Positions 25,083-32,911 of a stretch of DNA of 40,540 bases are shown piece after piece; positions within the stretch are counted from its first letter, which is position 1; every line of letters starts with the position of its first letter. The stretch spans positions 1 to 40,540 of the forward strand of contig CACZBX010000017.1 in NCBI GenBank assembly GCA_902779535.1, given 5' to 3'. The notes below the pieces were generated by a model, which saw only the letters and a program-made list of their open reading frames with translations, was not told the DNA's origin and made no database searches. The DNA comes from an uncultured Bacteroidales bacterium (GTDB lineage Bacteria > Bacteroidota > Bacteroidia > Bacteroidales > Bacteroidaceae). The translations under genes and the position numbers were made by a program.

Positions 25083-25118
25083 CTGATTATTCCGATTACT
25101 CTGATAACTCCGATTCAC
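25065..25118. repeat. Six-unit 9-base tandem repeat
   Basis: Six consecutive 9-base units read CCGATTACT, CCGATTTTT, CTGATTATT, CCGATTACT, CTGATAACT and CCGATTCAC (consensus CYGATTAYT). The array fills the convergent gap between the yolD-like and EEP genes and runs across the EEP stop codon. Confidence 0.8.
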
Positions 25119-26077
25119 CTCTTAATCTCCATCAATATCGGACAATGGTCGGAAGGGTTCCAGAAATAGGAAACACTATGTTCGTCCCGGTATGGTGTGC
25201 AATATCCATCATACAGTACTGATGCAAAGTTTATTTTCTCATAAAGTGCAGGAGTCACATAGATAAAGTCAATGCGCTTATTGCTTCCGGTCGTCCGAAG
25301 GTATTGATGTGGGTAAAGGGTATGAATGAGGTCCAGATACGGTGTCTCACCAGTGATATAGTCGTGTACCAAGAACTTAGTGGAGTTCTCAGGTAGTTTG
25401 TAAACAAAGTTATCTGTCCTAGAGACCGAATTAAAGTCGCCCATCATTGCCCAATATTCGTTCTCCGCATGTGGATGACTAAGGATTGTTTCCTTGCAGA
25501 TATACTCCATCTCGACTCTTCTGAACAAATCGCCTTCATTCTTCGCAATACTTTCTTGGCGGTTCTCCTCCGTCGAGTGGTATCCATACTGTTGAGGCCA
25601 AGTATGCAAGGTCACAATATGGAATGTTTCCTTTCCCATCTTCATCTTGTACCATGAAGCACCATGGCAAACAATGGTATCGGCATTGCCTTCAATCAAC
25701 TTTTCTGCTTCCAAAGGATAGCGTGAAGTGATGAGTTGCGGATATGCGTCAGGATGTGCACTCAGATAGACGTAGGAATGACCATAGCGTTCGGCCAATC
25801 GTTTCCAGCGGGTGATACATTGTTCTTCATTCTCCGGTTCCCATTGGTCGGTTCCTGTAAGATACAATTTCTGCGCCTCAGCCCATACGCAGATATCTGC
25901 GTTCTGTTCGGCTACCCATGTGGTGAATCGTTGGTAATCATCAGTCTGACCATCCCACATACCGTTTTGGACATTCCAATACAATAGGCGAACAGTTCCG
26001 TCCTCTTTGGGAGTATGGTCGCATGAGACGAACAACAATGCTAATAGCATCAGTAAGATTGACTTAGTTTTTTTCAT
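25115..26077 (-). CDS. Lipoprotein endonuclease/exonuclease/phosphatase family protein
   Basis: The 320-residue protein starts MKKTKSILLMLLALLFVSC, a lipoprotein signal with Cys19. The rest is an EEP (DNase I-like) domain. 'LLYWNVQNGMWDG' holds the metal-binding Asn, 'ICVWAEAQ' the Glu, 'VTLHTWPQQ' a catalytic His, 'MGDFNSVSR' the Asp-Asn pair, and 'NPSDHCPILMEI' the closing Asp-His. The fold serves nucleases, phosphatases and sphingomyelinase-like phosphodiesterases; envelope location points to an extracytoplasmic phosphodiester. It is the last gene of the GDPD-xpt-permease operon, 28 bases after the permease. Confidence 0.9.
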   Translation of the reverse strand: MKKTKSILLMLLALLFVSCDHTPKEDGTVRLLYWNVQNGMWDGQTDDYQRFTTWVAEQNADICVWAEAQKLYLTGTDQWEPENEEQCITRWKRLAERYGHSYVYLSAHPDAYPQLITSRYPLEAEKLIEGNADTIVCHGASWYKMKMGKETFHIVTLHTWPQQYGYHSTEENRQESIAKNEGDLFRRVEMEYICKETILSHPHAENEYWAMMGDFNSVSRTDNFVYKLPENSTKFLVHDYITGETPYLDLIHTLYPHQYLRTTGSNKRIDFIYVTPALYEKINFASVLYDGYCTPYRDEHSVSYFWNPSDHCPILMEIKR

Positions 26078-26105
26078 GACTCATCATATTTATATAGTTA
26101 TACAC

Positions 26106-27413
26106 TTATTCAACTGTTTTCTTTTCTTTGGGTAATACTAAGTTCAAGATTACAGCCAGCAGGAATACAACTGCCACGCAGTTTTCAGCAAATACCGTCT
26201 GGATAATTTGCGGGAAGATGGAGAACATACCCGTTGCCTGAGTAAATCCGAGGCCTACGCTAAGTGACAATGCCACGATAACCATGTTACGGTCGTTGAA
26301 TCCGCACTTGGCAAGCATGCCGAAGCCGGCAAACATGATTGAACCGAACATGATAATGGTACAACCGCCTAATACTGCTTGTGGTATCGTGGTCAGCAAT
26401 GTTCCGACAACAGGGAAGATACCACCGATAATCATGATGCAGGCTCCTGTTGCTATGGCAAAACGATTCACTACTCCTGAGATATTGGCCAAGCCGACGT
26501 TCTGACTGAACGAGGTAATGGGGGTACAGCCGAACAAACCCGCAACCGTGCTGACAAATCCGTCGCATGAAATGCTGGCACCTAGTTCTTTTGAGGTAGG
26601 AGCGCGGTGTAATGCACCTTGACAGAGGGCACTTGTATCACCAATAGTCTCGGTTGCCGATACTAAATAGATGGCAATGATGGAAAGGATTGCTCCCAGA
26701 TTAAAGTCTAACTCGAAAGGCATGAACTTTGGCAACGAGATAATGCTGACATGTTGCAGTCCCGAGAAATCAACCATACCCATACAAACGGCTAAGATAT
26801 AGCCGACAATCAATCCAACCAACACCGACAAAGAACGAAGGAATCCTTTGGCAAAGACCTGGCATCCTAAGCAGGTGAGCAAGGTTACCGTTCCGACAAT
26901 CCAGTTATGCATGGCACCAAAATCCGCTGCACCCTGTCCGCCGGCAAACGAGTTGGCACCGATAGGCAACAATGAGAAACCGATTGCAGTAACCACGGTG
27001 GCCGCAACTACCGGAGATATGATCTTGATCCAATACTTGGCAAAGAGTCCCAGCAACCCTTCAACGATACCGCCAACGATGACTGCGGCAATCAAAGCAC
27101 CCATGCCGTGAGTGGTGGCGATAAAGATGGATAAGGAAAGGAAGGTGAAACTGATACCCATAACGATAGGTAATCGAGAGCCGATACGCCATACCGGATA
27201 TAGCTGGATGAGTGTTCCGATACCGGCAATAATCATACAGTTTTGGATTAGTGCGGCACTAAGGCTCGATTCTAAGCCTACGACGTTAGCAAGGATGATG
27301 ATTGGCGTAATATTCGAAACGAACATGGCCAATACGTGTTGAAGTCCGAAAGGTACGGCTTGCAGTAGAGGAACGCGTCCGTCCAGTTGATACAGATTAC
27401 TGTTTTTTGTCAT
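26106..27413 (-). CDS. NCS2 nucleobase:cation symporter, probable xanthine permease
   Basis: The 435-residue protein has about 14 membrane segments and the nucleobase:cation symporter-2 pattern. 'VPFGLQHVLAMFVSNITPIIILA' opens TM1, 'ATETIGD' is the conserved TM8 motif with the substrate-contacting Glu, and 'FSQNVGLANISGVVNRFAIATGA' is the NCS2 signature around TM10. The family carries xanthine, uric acid or uracil with H+ or Na+. Specificity for xanthine is inferred from the adjacent xpt gene (12 bases upstream), the usual pairing. Confidence 0.92.
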   Translation of the reverse strand: MTKNSNLYQLDGRVPLLQAVPFGLQHVLAMFVSNITPIIILANVVGLESSLSAALIQNCMIIAGIGTLIQLYPVWRIGSRLPIVMGISFTFLSLSIFIATTHGMGALIAAVIVGGIVEGLLGLFAKYWIKIISPVVAATVVTAIGFSLLPIGANSFAGGQGAADFGAMHNWIVGTVTLLTCLGCQVFAKGFLRSLSVLVGLIVGYILAVCMGMVDFSGLQHVSIISLPKFMPFELDFNLGAILSIIAIYLVSATETIGDTSALCQGALHRAPTSKELGASISCDGFVSTVAGLFGCTPITSFSQNVGLANISGVVNRFAIATGACIMIIGGIFPVVGTLLTTIPQAVLGGCTIIMFGSIMFAGFGMLAKCGFNDRNMVIVALSLSVGLGFTQATGMFSIFPQIIQTVFAENCVAVVFLLAVILNLVLPKEKKTVE

Positions 27414-27425
27414 GATGATAAGGAT

Positions 27426-28049
27426 TTATGATTCAGCACTTAGGTTTGTTTTCTTGAGAACAGACTTGGGTTGTTCGCGGAAACGGATGGTTTGTTTCTC
27501 CCAATCCATTGATTCGACGATGGCAATGGATTCAAGATGATATCCTTCCTCACGCAAAACTTTGCCTCCCTGTTGTTGTCCTTTCTCGATGGCGATACCA
27601 ATACCGGCAACTTCGCCTCCGGCTTGGTGTACTAAGTCGATAAGGGCATGTACAGCCTGTCCGTCGGCCAGAAAATCATCAACGATAAGCACCTTGTCGG
27701 TAGCGTGTAGGTACGGACGAGACACAAAGACATTGTTCATCTTTTTATGAGTGAAAGAGTAAGCCTCCGACATGTATTTATCGTCGGTGCTGTTGGCTGT
27801 CTCACTTTTCTTTGCAAAGACTACTGGAACATCATAGAGTTGTCCTAGCAAGGTGGCGATTGCAATGCCACTGGCTTCGATGGTCAGCACCTTATTCACA
27901 GGAATACCCTTGAAGCGTCGCTTAATTTCGTACGCAATTTGTCGAATGATGTCGATGTCAATCTGATGGTTCAGGAAACTGTCTACTTTCAGGATATTGC
28001 CTGGTTTGATGACTCCGTCAATCAAAATCTTTTCTTCCAGAAAATTCAT
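27426..28049 (-). CDS. xpt: Xanthine phosphoribosyltransferase
   Basis: The 207-residue type I phosphoribosyltransferase converts xanthine and PRPP to XMP. The PRPP-binding loop is VLIVDDFLADGQA, and 'LTIEASGIAIATLLGQLYDVPVVFAKKS' matches the Xpt-specific region. I start at the ATG at 28049 (MNFLEEKILIDGVI), which aligns with the usual Xpt N-terminus. An in-frame ATG at 28097 would add 16 residues that look unlike the family and would leave only 14 bases to the GDPD stop. No purine riboswitch-like element is evident upstream. It acts with the downstream permease in xanthine salvage. Confidence 0.92.
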   Translation of the reverse strand: MNFLEEKILIDGVIKPGNILKVDSFLNHQIDIDIIRQIAYEIKRRFKGIPVNKVLTIEASGIAIATLLGQLYDVPVVFAKKSETANSTDDKYMSEAYSFTHKKMNNVFVSRPYLHATDKVLIVDDFLADGQAVHALIDLVHQAGGEVAGIGIAIEKGQQQGGKVLREEGYHLESIAIVESMDWEKQTIRFREQPKSVLKKTNLSAES

Positions 28050-28111
28050 CGTATTAAATGCTTTGAGTAGTTGATAATCATTATTTCGTTGATGCATGCG
28101 ACAGATGTGTC

Positions 28112-29017
28112 TTATTTCAGTTTGTGCATCTTCTTTTTCTTGAGGTATTTAATCAGTTCGGCTGGACGATCGGTTTGAATCAGTGTCGTTCCGCGTTTCA
28201 GAATCCATCCCCAGGCCTCGTCCGGCTCGTTCATCTCTACGGCACGGTCGTCATCGTGGTAGGCACAAAGTGATCCCCATATACTGTTCACCCATACTTT
28301 CACACCTGCATCGAGGATTTGTTTGAATCGTGCTTCCACATCGGCATTGTAAGTCTTGAAACAGCACTCGATGGCTACAGGCTTCAAGGCGAGATTCGCT
28401 TCAATCTGTTCCTTGGCATTGGGACTGTCCACACTTATGATGGGCATGTAGATGGTGTTCTTAATGACATCAGCGTTTTCTTGAAGAACCTTTTCGGGAG
28501 TATTGCCCGACTTGATGATTACTTGTGAGGTGGTGCCTGTGCGTTCCATGATCTCGTATACTTCCTTGAAATAGTTATATCCTTTATCGATGTTGATAAG
28601 GATTTTTCCTTTACATAAGAGCAAGGCCTCTTCAAGTGTAGGTATCTTATGCCGTGTGATGGTAGCAGCGTGCTGTGTTTTCAGGAAAAGTTTCTGAATC
28701 TCGGCATAGGTATGGTCATTTATCTTACCCTTACCATTGCTGCAGCGGTCGAGCGTGCCGTCGTGCATGATGATGAGAACACCATCCTTGGTACGTTGAA
28801 GGTCGAGTTCTATCATATCGACTCCCATGTCAATCGAGTTCTGAAATGCTTGGAGTGAGTTCTCAGGCGCACCTCGCCAATCACCTCGATGAGCAACAAC
28901 GGTTACATATTTCGGATTGTGCAGAAGGTTTTCCCTTAGTTTGCTTGCAAGGTCTCCTCCTGCCTGTATGGTACATACGACCATCAGCAAGATGAATAAG
29001 GATAGTGTTTTTTTCAT
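28112..29017 (-). CDS. Exported glycerophosphodiester phosphodiesterase
   Basis: The 301-residue protein has a signal peptide (residues 1-19, ending IQAGG) and a GDPD TIM-barrel domain. 'VVAHRGDWRGAPENSLQAF' holds the catalytic His and the metal-binding Glu, 'MIELDLQRTKDGVLIIMHDGTLDRCSNG' the Glu-Asp pair and the second His. It should release glycerol-3-phosphate from deacylated phospholipids in the periplasm. Its length and the late 'GTTLIQTDRPAELIKYL' motif are typical. It is the first gene of a four-gene operon with xpt, the NCS2 permease and the EEP lipoprotein. Confidence 0.94.
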   Translation of the reverse strand: MKKTLSLFILLMVVCTIQAGGDLASKLRENLLHNPKYVTVVAHRGDWRGAPENSLQAFQNSIDMGVDMIELDLQRTKDGVLIIMHDGTLDRCSNGKGKINDHTYAEIQKLFLKTQHAATITRHKIPTLEEALLLCKGKILINIDKGYNYFKEVYEIMERTGTTSQVIIKSGNTPEKVLQENADVIKNTIYMPIISVDSPNAKEQIEANLALKPVAIECCFKTYNADVEARFKQILDAGVKVWVNSIWGSLCAYHDDDRAVEMNEPDEAWGWILKRGTTLIQTDRPAELIKYLKKKKMHKLK

Positions 29018-29116
29018 AATTGTATTGATAATATTGGGGTTAGCAATTGTTTTGCCTGATATGTTTTATAAAATTAGCACTAATTTAGGTGAAAATACTG
29101 AATTGACAAAGGAAAA

Positions 29117-29183
29117 GGTGAAAAAACACCAGAACGATAACGAGAACCTCGACAGATGTGTCAGTTTTCATTATCGTTCTGGT
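29117..29183 (-). terminator. Branched terminator downstream of DUF1846
   Basis: A perfect 13-bp stem (29128-29140 with 29171-29183) encloses 30 bases that can form two small hairpins (CGAG-AAC-CTCG at 29141-29151 and ACA-GATG-TGT). Read on the minus strand the stem is followed by T6. The T6 tract is itself flanked by GGTG and CACC (29117-29130), giving a competing small hairpin. Beyond it, to 29018, the gap shows no consensus -7 element for the GDPD operon. Confidence 0.75.
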
Positions 29184-29211
29184 AAATAGGTCAAATGTTT
29201 CTCTGTAAACG

Positions 29212-30675
29212 TTACTTTCTTACCGGATCGTAGGTCACTCCACAACCTAATTTCTTGAAGATCTTTCGGTCAACCTCACTCAACATGACGGTTGCATGTA
29301 TCTGACAACCATCCAGCAAAGGAAGAGCCTCGAGTGCTTTCCGACAATTCTCATCGTTTTCGCTGAGTACAGCAAGAGCCACCAACACTTCATCGGTGTG
29401 CAGGCGTGGGTTCTTGCCATGAAGCATCGATGTTTTCATATGCTGAATAGGCTTAATCATGTTCTGAGGAATCAGTTTCAACTTATGATCGATTCCGGCA
29501 AGGAACTTGGTGGCGTTGAGTAGGAGTGCGGCACATGTACCCAACAAATCGGATGTCTCGGAAGTAATGATCGTGCCGTCAGACAATTCGATGGCTGATG
29601 CCGGAGTCCCTGTTTGTTCCTTTCGCTCAGCGGCGGCAACAGTACATTTGCGATAGGCCGTCGTGAGTTTCATCTGCTTCATCAGCAGGATGAGCTTATT
29701 CACTTCATGCTCATTATTCCGGCCGTCGTACATGTTGCATACAGCAGTATAATAACGTCGGATAATCTCTTGCTTGGATGCTTCTGCACAAACTTCCTCA
29801 TCACTGATGCAGGAGCCGATCATATTGACACCCATGTCGGTGGGCGACTTATACGGACTTTCTCCAAAGATACCCTCAAAGATGGCATTCAATACGGGGA
29901 AAATCTCAATGTCGCGGTTATAGTTGACAGTTGTCTGGCCATATGCTTCCAAATGGAAGTGGTCGATCATATTCACATCGTTTAAGTCGGCTGTTGCAGC
30001 CTCATAAGCCACATTAATCGGATGTTTCAGAGGAATATTCCATACGGGGAAGGTCTCAAACTTTGCATATCCTGCTTTTACACCGCGACGATTCTCATTG
30101 TATAGCTGACTTAGACAAACAGCCATCTTGCCACTACCTGGTCCGGGTGCAGTGACAATAACCAGTGGACGGGTGGTTTCAACGAAATCGTTTTTGCCAA
30201 AGCCCTCGTCCGAGTCGATGAGCTCTACATTGGTAGGATATCCTTCAATAAGGTAGTGATAATATACACGAACATCACCTTGTCGTTCGAGCATCTTGCG
30301 GAATGAGATGGCGCTGGCCTGTCCGTTGAAGTGAGTAATCACAACACTGCTGACATACAAGCCACGTTCTTCGAATACATCACGAAGTCGAAGAACATCT
30401 TTGTCGTATGTAATGCCTAAATCGCCACGAATCTTATTCTTCTCAATGTCTTCAGCACTTATGACGATAATGATTTCAGCGTCATCCTTCAGTTGCATGA
30501 GCATTTGAAGTTTACTGTCGGGATGGAATCCTGGGAGGACACGACTGGCATGATAGTCATCGTAGAGTTTCCCTCCAAACTCCATATACAGTTTATCACC
30601 AAATTGAGAGATACGCTCCTTGATATGCTCCGACTGTATGCGGAGATACTTATCATTGTCAAATCCTAATTTCAT
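29212..30675 (-). CDS. DUF1846 family protein
   Basis: The 487-residue cytoplasmic protein matches DUF1846 along its length: 'GFDNDKYLRIQSEHIKERISQFGDKLYMEFGGKLYDDYHASRVLPGF' at the start, 'TAPGPGSGKMAVCLSQLY' as a P-loop-like nucleotide-binding segment, and 'LKHPINVAYEAATADLNDVNMIDHFHLEAYG' in the middle. The family is widespread in Firmicutes and Bacteroidetes; its biochemical function is not established to my knowledge. I start at the ATG at 30675 because the longer frame (from 30717) begins inside the -7 promoter element and adds residues foreign to the family. It is transcribed alone. Confidence 0.93.
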   Translation of the reverse strand: MKLGFDNDKYLRIQSEHIKERISQFGDKLYMEFGGKLYDDYHASRVLPGFHPDSKLQMLMQLKDDAEIIIVISAEDIEKNKIRGDLGITYDKDVLRLRDVFEERGLYVSSVVITHFNGQASAISFRKMLERQGDVRVYYHYLIEGYPTNVELIDSDEGFGKNDFVETTRPLVIVTAPGPGSGKMAVCLSQLYNENRRGVKAGYAKFETFPVWNIPLKHPINVAYEAATADLNDVNMIDHFHLEAYGQTTVNYNRDIEIFPVLNAIFEGIFGESPYKSPTDMGVNMIGSCISDEEVCAEASKQEIIRRYYTAVCNMYDGRNNEHEVNKLILLMKQMKLTTAYRKCTVAAAERKEQTGTPASAIELSDGTIITSETSDLLGTCAALLLNATKFLAGIDHKLKLIPQNMIKPIQHMKTSMLHGKNPRLHTDEVLVALAVLSENDENCRKALEALPLLDGCQIHATVMLSEVDRKIFKKLGCGVTYDPVRK

Positions 30676-30714
30676 AAGTGTGGAATTATAAATGATTCTT
30701 ATACTTTTAAGGCA

Positions 30715-30746
30715 CAAAAGTACAATAAATGTTTAAAAACTCCAAT
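30715..30746 (-). promoter_or_regulatory. Bacteroidetes-type promoter for DUF1846
   Basis: On the minus strand TACTTTTG (30715-30722) fits TAnnTTTG, and ATTG at 30743-30746, 20 bases upstream, matches three of four -33 bases. It gives a leader of about 35 bases to the start at 30675. Confidence 0.65.
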
Positions 30747-30855
30747 GTTTATTTCAATTTATAGCATTATAAATCAGGAATAATTTGATGCTAATAGGAC
30801 GAAACGAATGGAATAACTTGTTTTTTTCTGAAGAAAAGAAGATAGGAAAGAAATT

Positions 30856-30875
30856 CTTGCTATTTTTGTAGCAAG
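30856..30875 (+). promoter_or_regulatory. -7 element inside an inverted repeat, ABM-fusion operon
   Basis: TATTTTTG (30861-30868) fits the -7 consensus. CTTGCTA (30856-30862) and TAGCAAG (30869-30875) form a perfect 7-base inverted repeat exactly centred on it. The start codon of the downstream operon follows at 30911. The arrangement could be a repressor operator overlapping the promoter. Confidence 0.5.
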
Positions 30876-30910
30876 TACGTGATTCACCTAAAATTTATAC
30901 CTACGCTTAT

Positions 30911-31846
30911 ATGAAGAGAAACATCAGTCTAATTCTTTTTTTACTTTGTGCATCCATATTATATGCTCAGAATATAGAATCGTTCGTTCGCAATCAAATA
31001 GCAACATATCCGCAGTTGAGGCTACTCGACATCTATAAATCTTCTTTTCAGGACTATATGGGTGCTGAACATTTAGTGTCTAACCGTCAAAGCGTTGAGG
31101 CTTATCTGGACGAAGAACTAAAGACAACGACACTTGATGAATTGTTGCCGTGGTATGCTGAGCCATGTGGTACAGAAGGACGATATATACGTGTCAGTAT
31201 CCGTACGATAAAGGAAAATATCCTATCAAAAGAGGCTTTGTTGGATGCCTTTATCCGTAGTGCAAATCAAGATAAACGGCCTACCGTAAACGAATGGAAG
31301 GAAAAATGGCAAGAGATGATGCTGTCGATCGACCGAATGCATTTGAATCTGCCACACTACGACGAGGACAAGCAGTTTATCGAGCGCACCCTTTCGGAAG
31401 GAAAGTATGCTATCAGCCATTCTCCCGAATATCGAGAGGCTTATCGTCCTCACTATCGGATTATAGCACGAGATATTTTTAATAAGGAAATAAAACCACT
31501 TATAAATAAAAGTATGATTGTCAGAATAGCAGAAATAGAAGTACATCCACAATACTTGGAGGATTATTTAAGAGCAGCCAAGAACGTAGGAGCCGAGTCG
31601 GTGAAACATGAGCCGGGTGTGATTTGTATCTTTCCGATGCAGATGAAAGAAGACAAGAATCAGATTCGTATTATCGAGATTTACCGTAGTCAGACAGCTT
31701 ATGAGAGTCATTTGAAGACGGAACATTTCCTCACTTATAAGCAAGGTACTCTCCACATGGTGAAGTCGTTAAGGTTGCTCGACCAAATCCCATTGGATGC
31801 TGACTCTATGGGCTTTATATTCAGGAAAATGAATTTAGAAAAATGA
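30911..31846 (+). CDS. Exported protein with C-terminal antibiotic-biosynthesis-monooxygenase domain
   Basis: The 311-residue protein has a signal peptide (residues 1-19, ending LYAQN). Residues about 22-198 form a helical domain found as a stand-alone hypothetical protein in Bacteroidetes ('ATYPQLRLLDIYKSSFQDYMGAEHL', 'LLDAFIRSANQ', 'HSPEYREAYRPHYRII'). Residues 202-295 are an ABM (dimeric alpha/beta barrel) domain ('IVRIAEIEVHPQYLEDYLRAAKNVGAESVKHEPGVICIF...HLKTEHFLTYKQGT'). An in-frame ATG at 31514 lies exactly at the domain boundary, suggesting a gene fusion. Such ABM proteins are usually cytoplasmic; here the domain would be exported. No activity can be assigned with confidence. First gene of a six-gene operon. 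Confidence 0.78.
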   Translation: MKRNISLILFLLCASILYAQNIESFVRNQIATYPQLRLLDIYKSSFQDYMGAEHLVSNRQSVEAYLDEELKTTTLDELLPWYAEPCGTEGRYIRVSIRTIKENILSKEALLDAFIRSANQDKRPTVNEWKEKWQEMMLSIDRMHLNLPHYDEDKQFIERTLSEGKYAISHSPEYREAYRPHYRIIARDIFNKEIKPLINKSMIVRIAEIEVHPQYLEDYLRAAKNVGAESVKHEPGVICIFPMQMKEDKNQIRIIEIYRSQTAYESHLKTEHFLTYKQGTLHMVKSLRLLDQIPLDADSMGFIFRKMNLEK

Positions 31847-31864
31847 TGAATTAAAATAACAATT

Positions 31865-32467
31865 ATGAAAAAAAAGAATTGGATAGTTGTCACCATTCTG
31901 CTGATGATTGGTGCCGGTATGTATAGTTGTAAGAACAAACCGGCAAATGAGACCGTAATAGAACCGGTTGAAGAGACCGCTCTTCCATCTGAAGTAGAAG
32001 AGACCTACCTTACCGCTGTTGAAAACTATTTTATCCATGAGATTGGCTCGCAATATAGCCAGGCACAAGTGTGCATCCCCTGTTTAACGATTGTAGATGT
32101 GGATGAAAGCAATGCTGAAGATATCCGTGTGTGGGGTGACTTCTGGGTATTCAACTACGATATTTCCGGTGATACACTTAAGACCGTTTCAGAAGGATCA
32201 CATCCGGGACTGGTACATGTGAAGAAGTCGGACAAGGGATTTGATGTAGTGGGCTTCGACAGGGTAGAAGACGGAGCCGGTAACTTGGCAAGTGCCAAGA
32301 AAATCTTTGGAGATAAGTTCGATGCCTTTCATGCTATCAACAGTGATTCAGATAAGCGTGAAGCTTATCGTGCCAAAGGTATCGCCGATTATGTGAAGAA
32401 AAACAATCTTCGTGTGTCGTTGTATCAGGATTTCGGATGGCCGGCCATCCGCATCCCAAAGGAATAG
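31865..32467 (+). CDS. Hypothetical lipoprotein
   Basis: The 200-residue protein begins with a lipoprotein signal (lipobox MYSC, Cys22) followed by a disordered, Glu/Pro-rich spacer of about 20 residues. A compact globular part follows with 'LTIVDVDESNAEDIRVWGDFWVFNYDISGDTLKTVSEGSHPGLVHVKKSDKG'. I do not recognise the family by name; the layout suggests a small periplasmic or surface protein with an alpha+beta (NTF2- or cystatin-like) fold, which is a guess. It is 18 bases after the ABM-fusion gene and 24 bases before the VOC gene. Confidence 0.75.
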   Translation: MKKKNWIVVTILLMIGAGMYSCKNKPANETVIEPVEETALPSEVEETYLTAVENYFIHEIGSQYSQAQVCIPCLTIVDVDESNAEDIRVWGDFWVFNYDISGDTLKTVSEGSHPGLVHVKKSDKGFDVVGFDRVEDGAGNLASAKKIFGDKFDAFHAINSDSDKREAYRAKGIADYVKKNNLRVSLYQDFGWPAIRIPKE

Positions 32468-32491
32468 TTCACTTTATTCATAAATACTCCG

Positions 32492-32881
32492 ATGATTCAT
32501 TTGAACAAGGTTCACCATATCGCCATTATTTGTACAGATTATCAGCGTAGTTTGTACTTTTATACGCATGTCCTTGGCTTCCGTGTTCTTGGGGAACACT
32601 ATCGAGAAGCACGACAATCGTATAAGACTGATTTGGCTCTTGGTGATGAATACGTCATTGAACTCTTTTCTTTTCCATCTCCACCGCCTCGCTTAACACA
32701 TCCGGAGGCAGCTGGCTTACGTCATTTGGCTTTCGAGGTAACCAATTTGGATGATGAGGTAAAAGAGTTGGAGCGGTTGGGCATTGCTCATGAGCCAATC
32801 AGGATGGATGAGATTACGAATCGACGCTTCCTTTTCTTGAAGGATCCCGATGATCTGCCGATTGAACTATACGAACGTTAG
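32492..32881 (+). CDS. VOC-family metalloprotein (YaeR/glyoxalase-like)
   Basis: The 129-residue single-domain protein shows the vicinal-oxygen-chelate pattern: 'KVHHIAIICTDYQRSLYFYTHVLGF' with the first metal His (H9), 'YVIELFSFP' with a Glu, 'GLRHLAFEV' with the second His, and 'DDLPIELYE' with the terminal Glu. That is the full H-E-H-E metal set. It is closest to the YaeR/'SMU1112c' subgroup of the glyoxalase I superfamily. Substrate is unknown; lactoylglutathione is unlikely in an organism without glutathione. Cytoplasmic, in the middle of the six-gene operon. Confidence 0.9.
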   Translation: MIHLNKVHHIAIICTDYQRSLYFYTHVLGFRVLGEHYREARQSYKTDLALGDEYVIELFSFPSPPPRLTHPEAAGLRHLAFEVTNLDDEVKELERLGIAHEPIRMDEITNRRFLFLKDPDDLPIELYER

Positions 32882-32911
32882 CGTTGTTGAACTTGTTAGA
32901 CAAATACAATT

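Noticed and set aside
25065-25118. Possible CRISPR-like array
   Set aside because: Units are 9 bases long, contiguous and without spacers; no cas genes are nearby.
26287-26568. 93-residue minus-strand frame within the NCS2 permease gene
   Set aside because: Out-of-frame shadow; the permease frame carries the conserved signature in the same region.
28050-28097. Longer N-terminus for Xpt
   Set aside because: The 16 extra residues do not resemble the family, and the ATG at 28049 aligns with the usual start.
28098-28111. Purine riboswitch before xpt
   Set aside because: The space upstream of xpt is too short and shows no aptamer-like structure.
30676-30717. Longer N-terminus for DUF1846
   Set aside because: The upstream start codon lies in the -7 promoter element, so it would not be transcribed.
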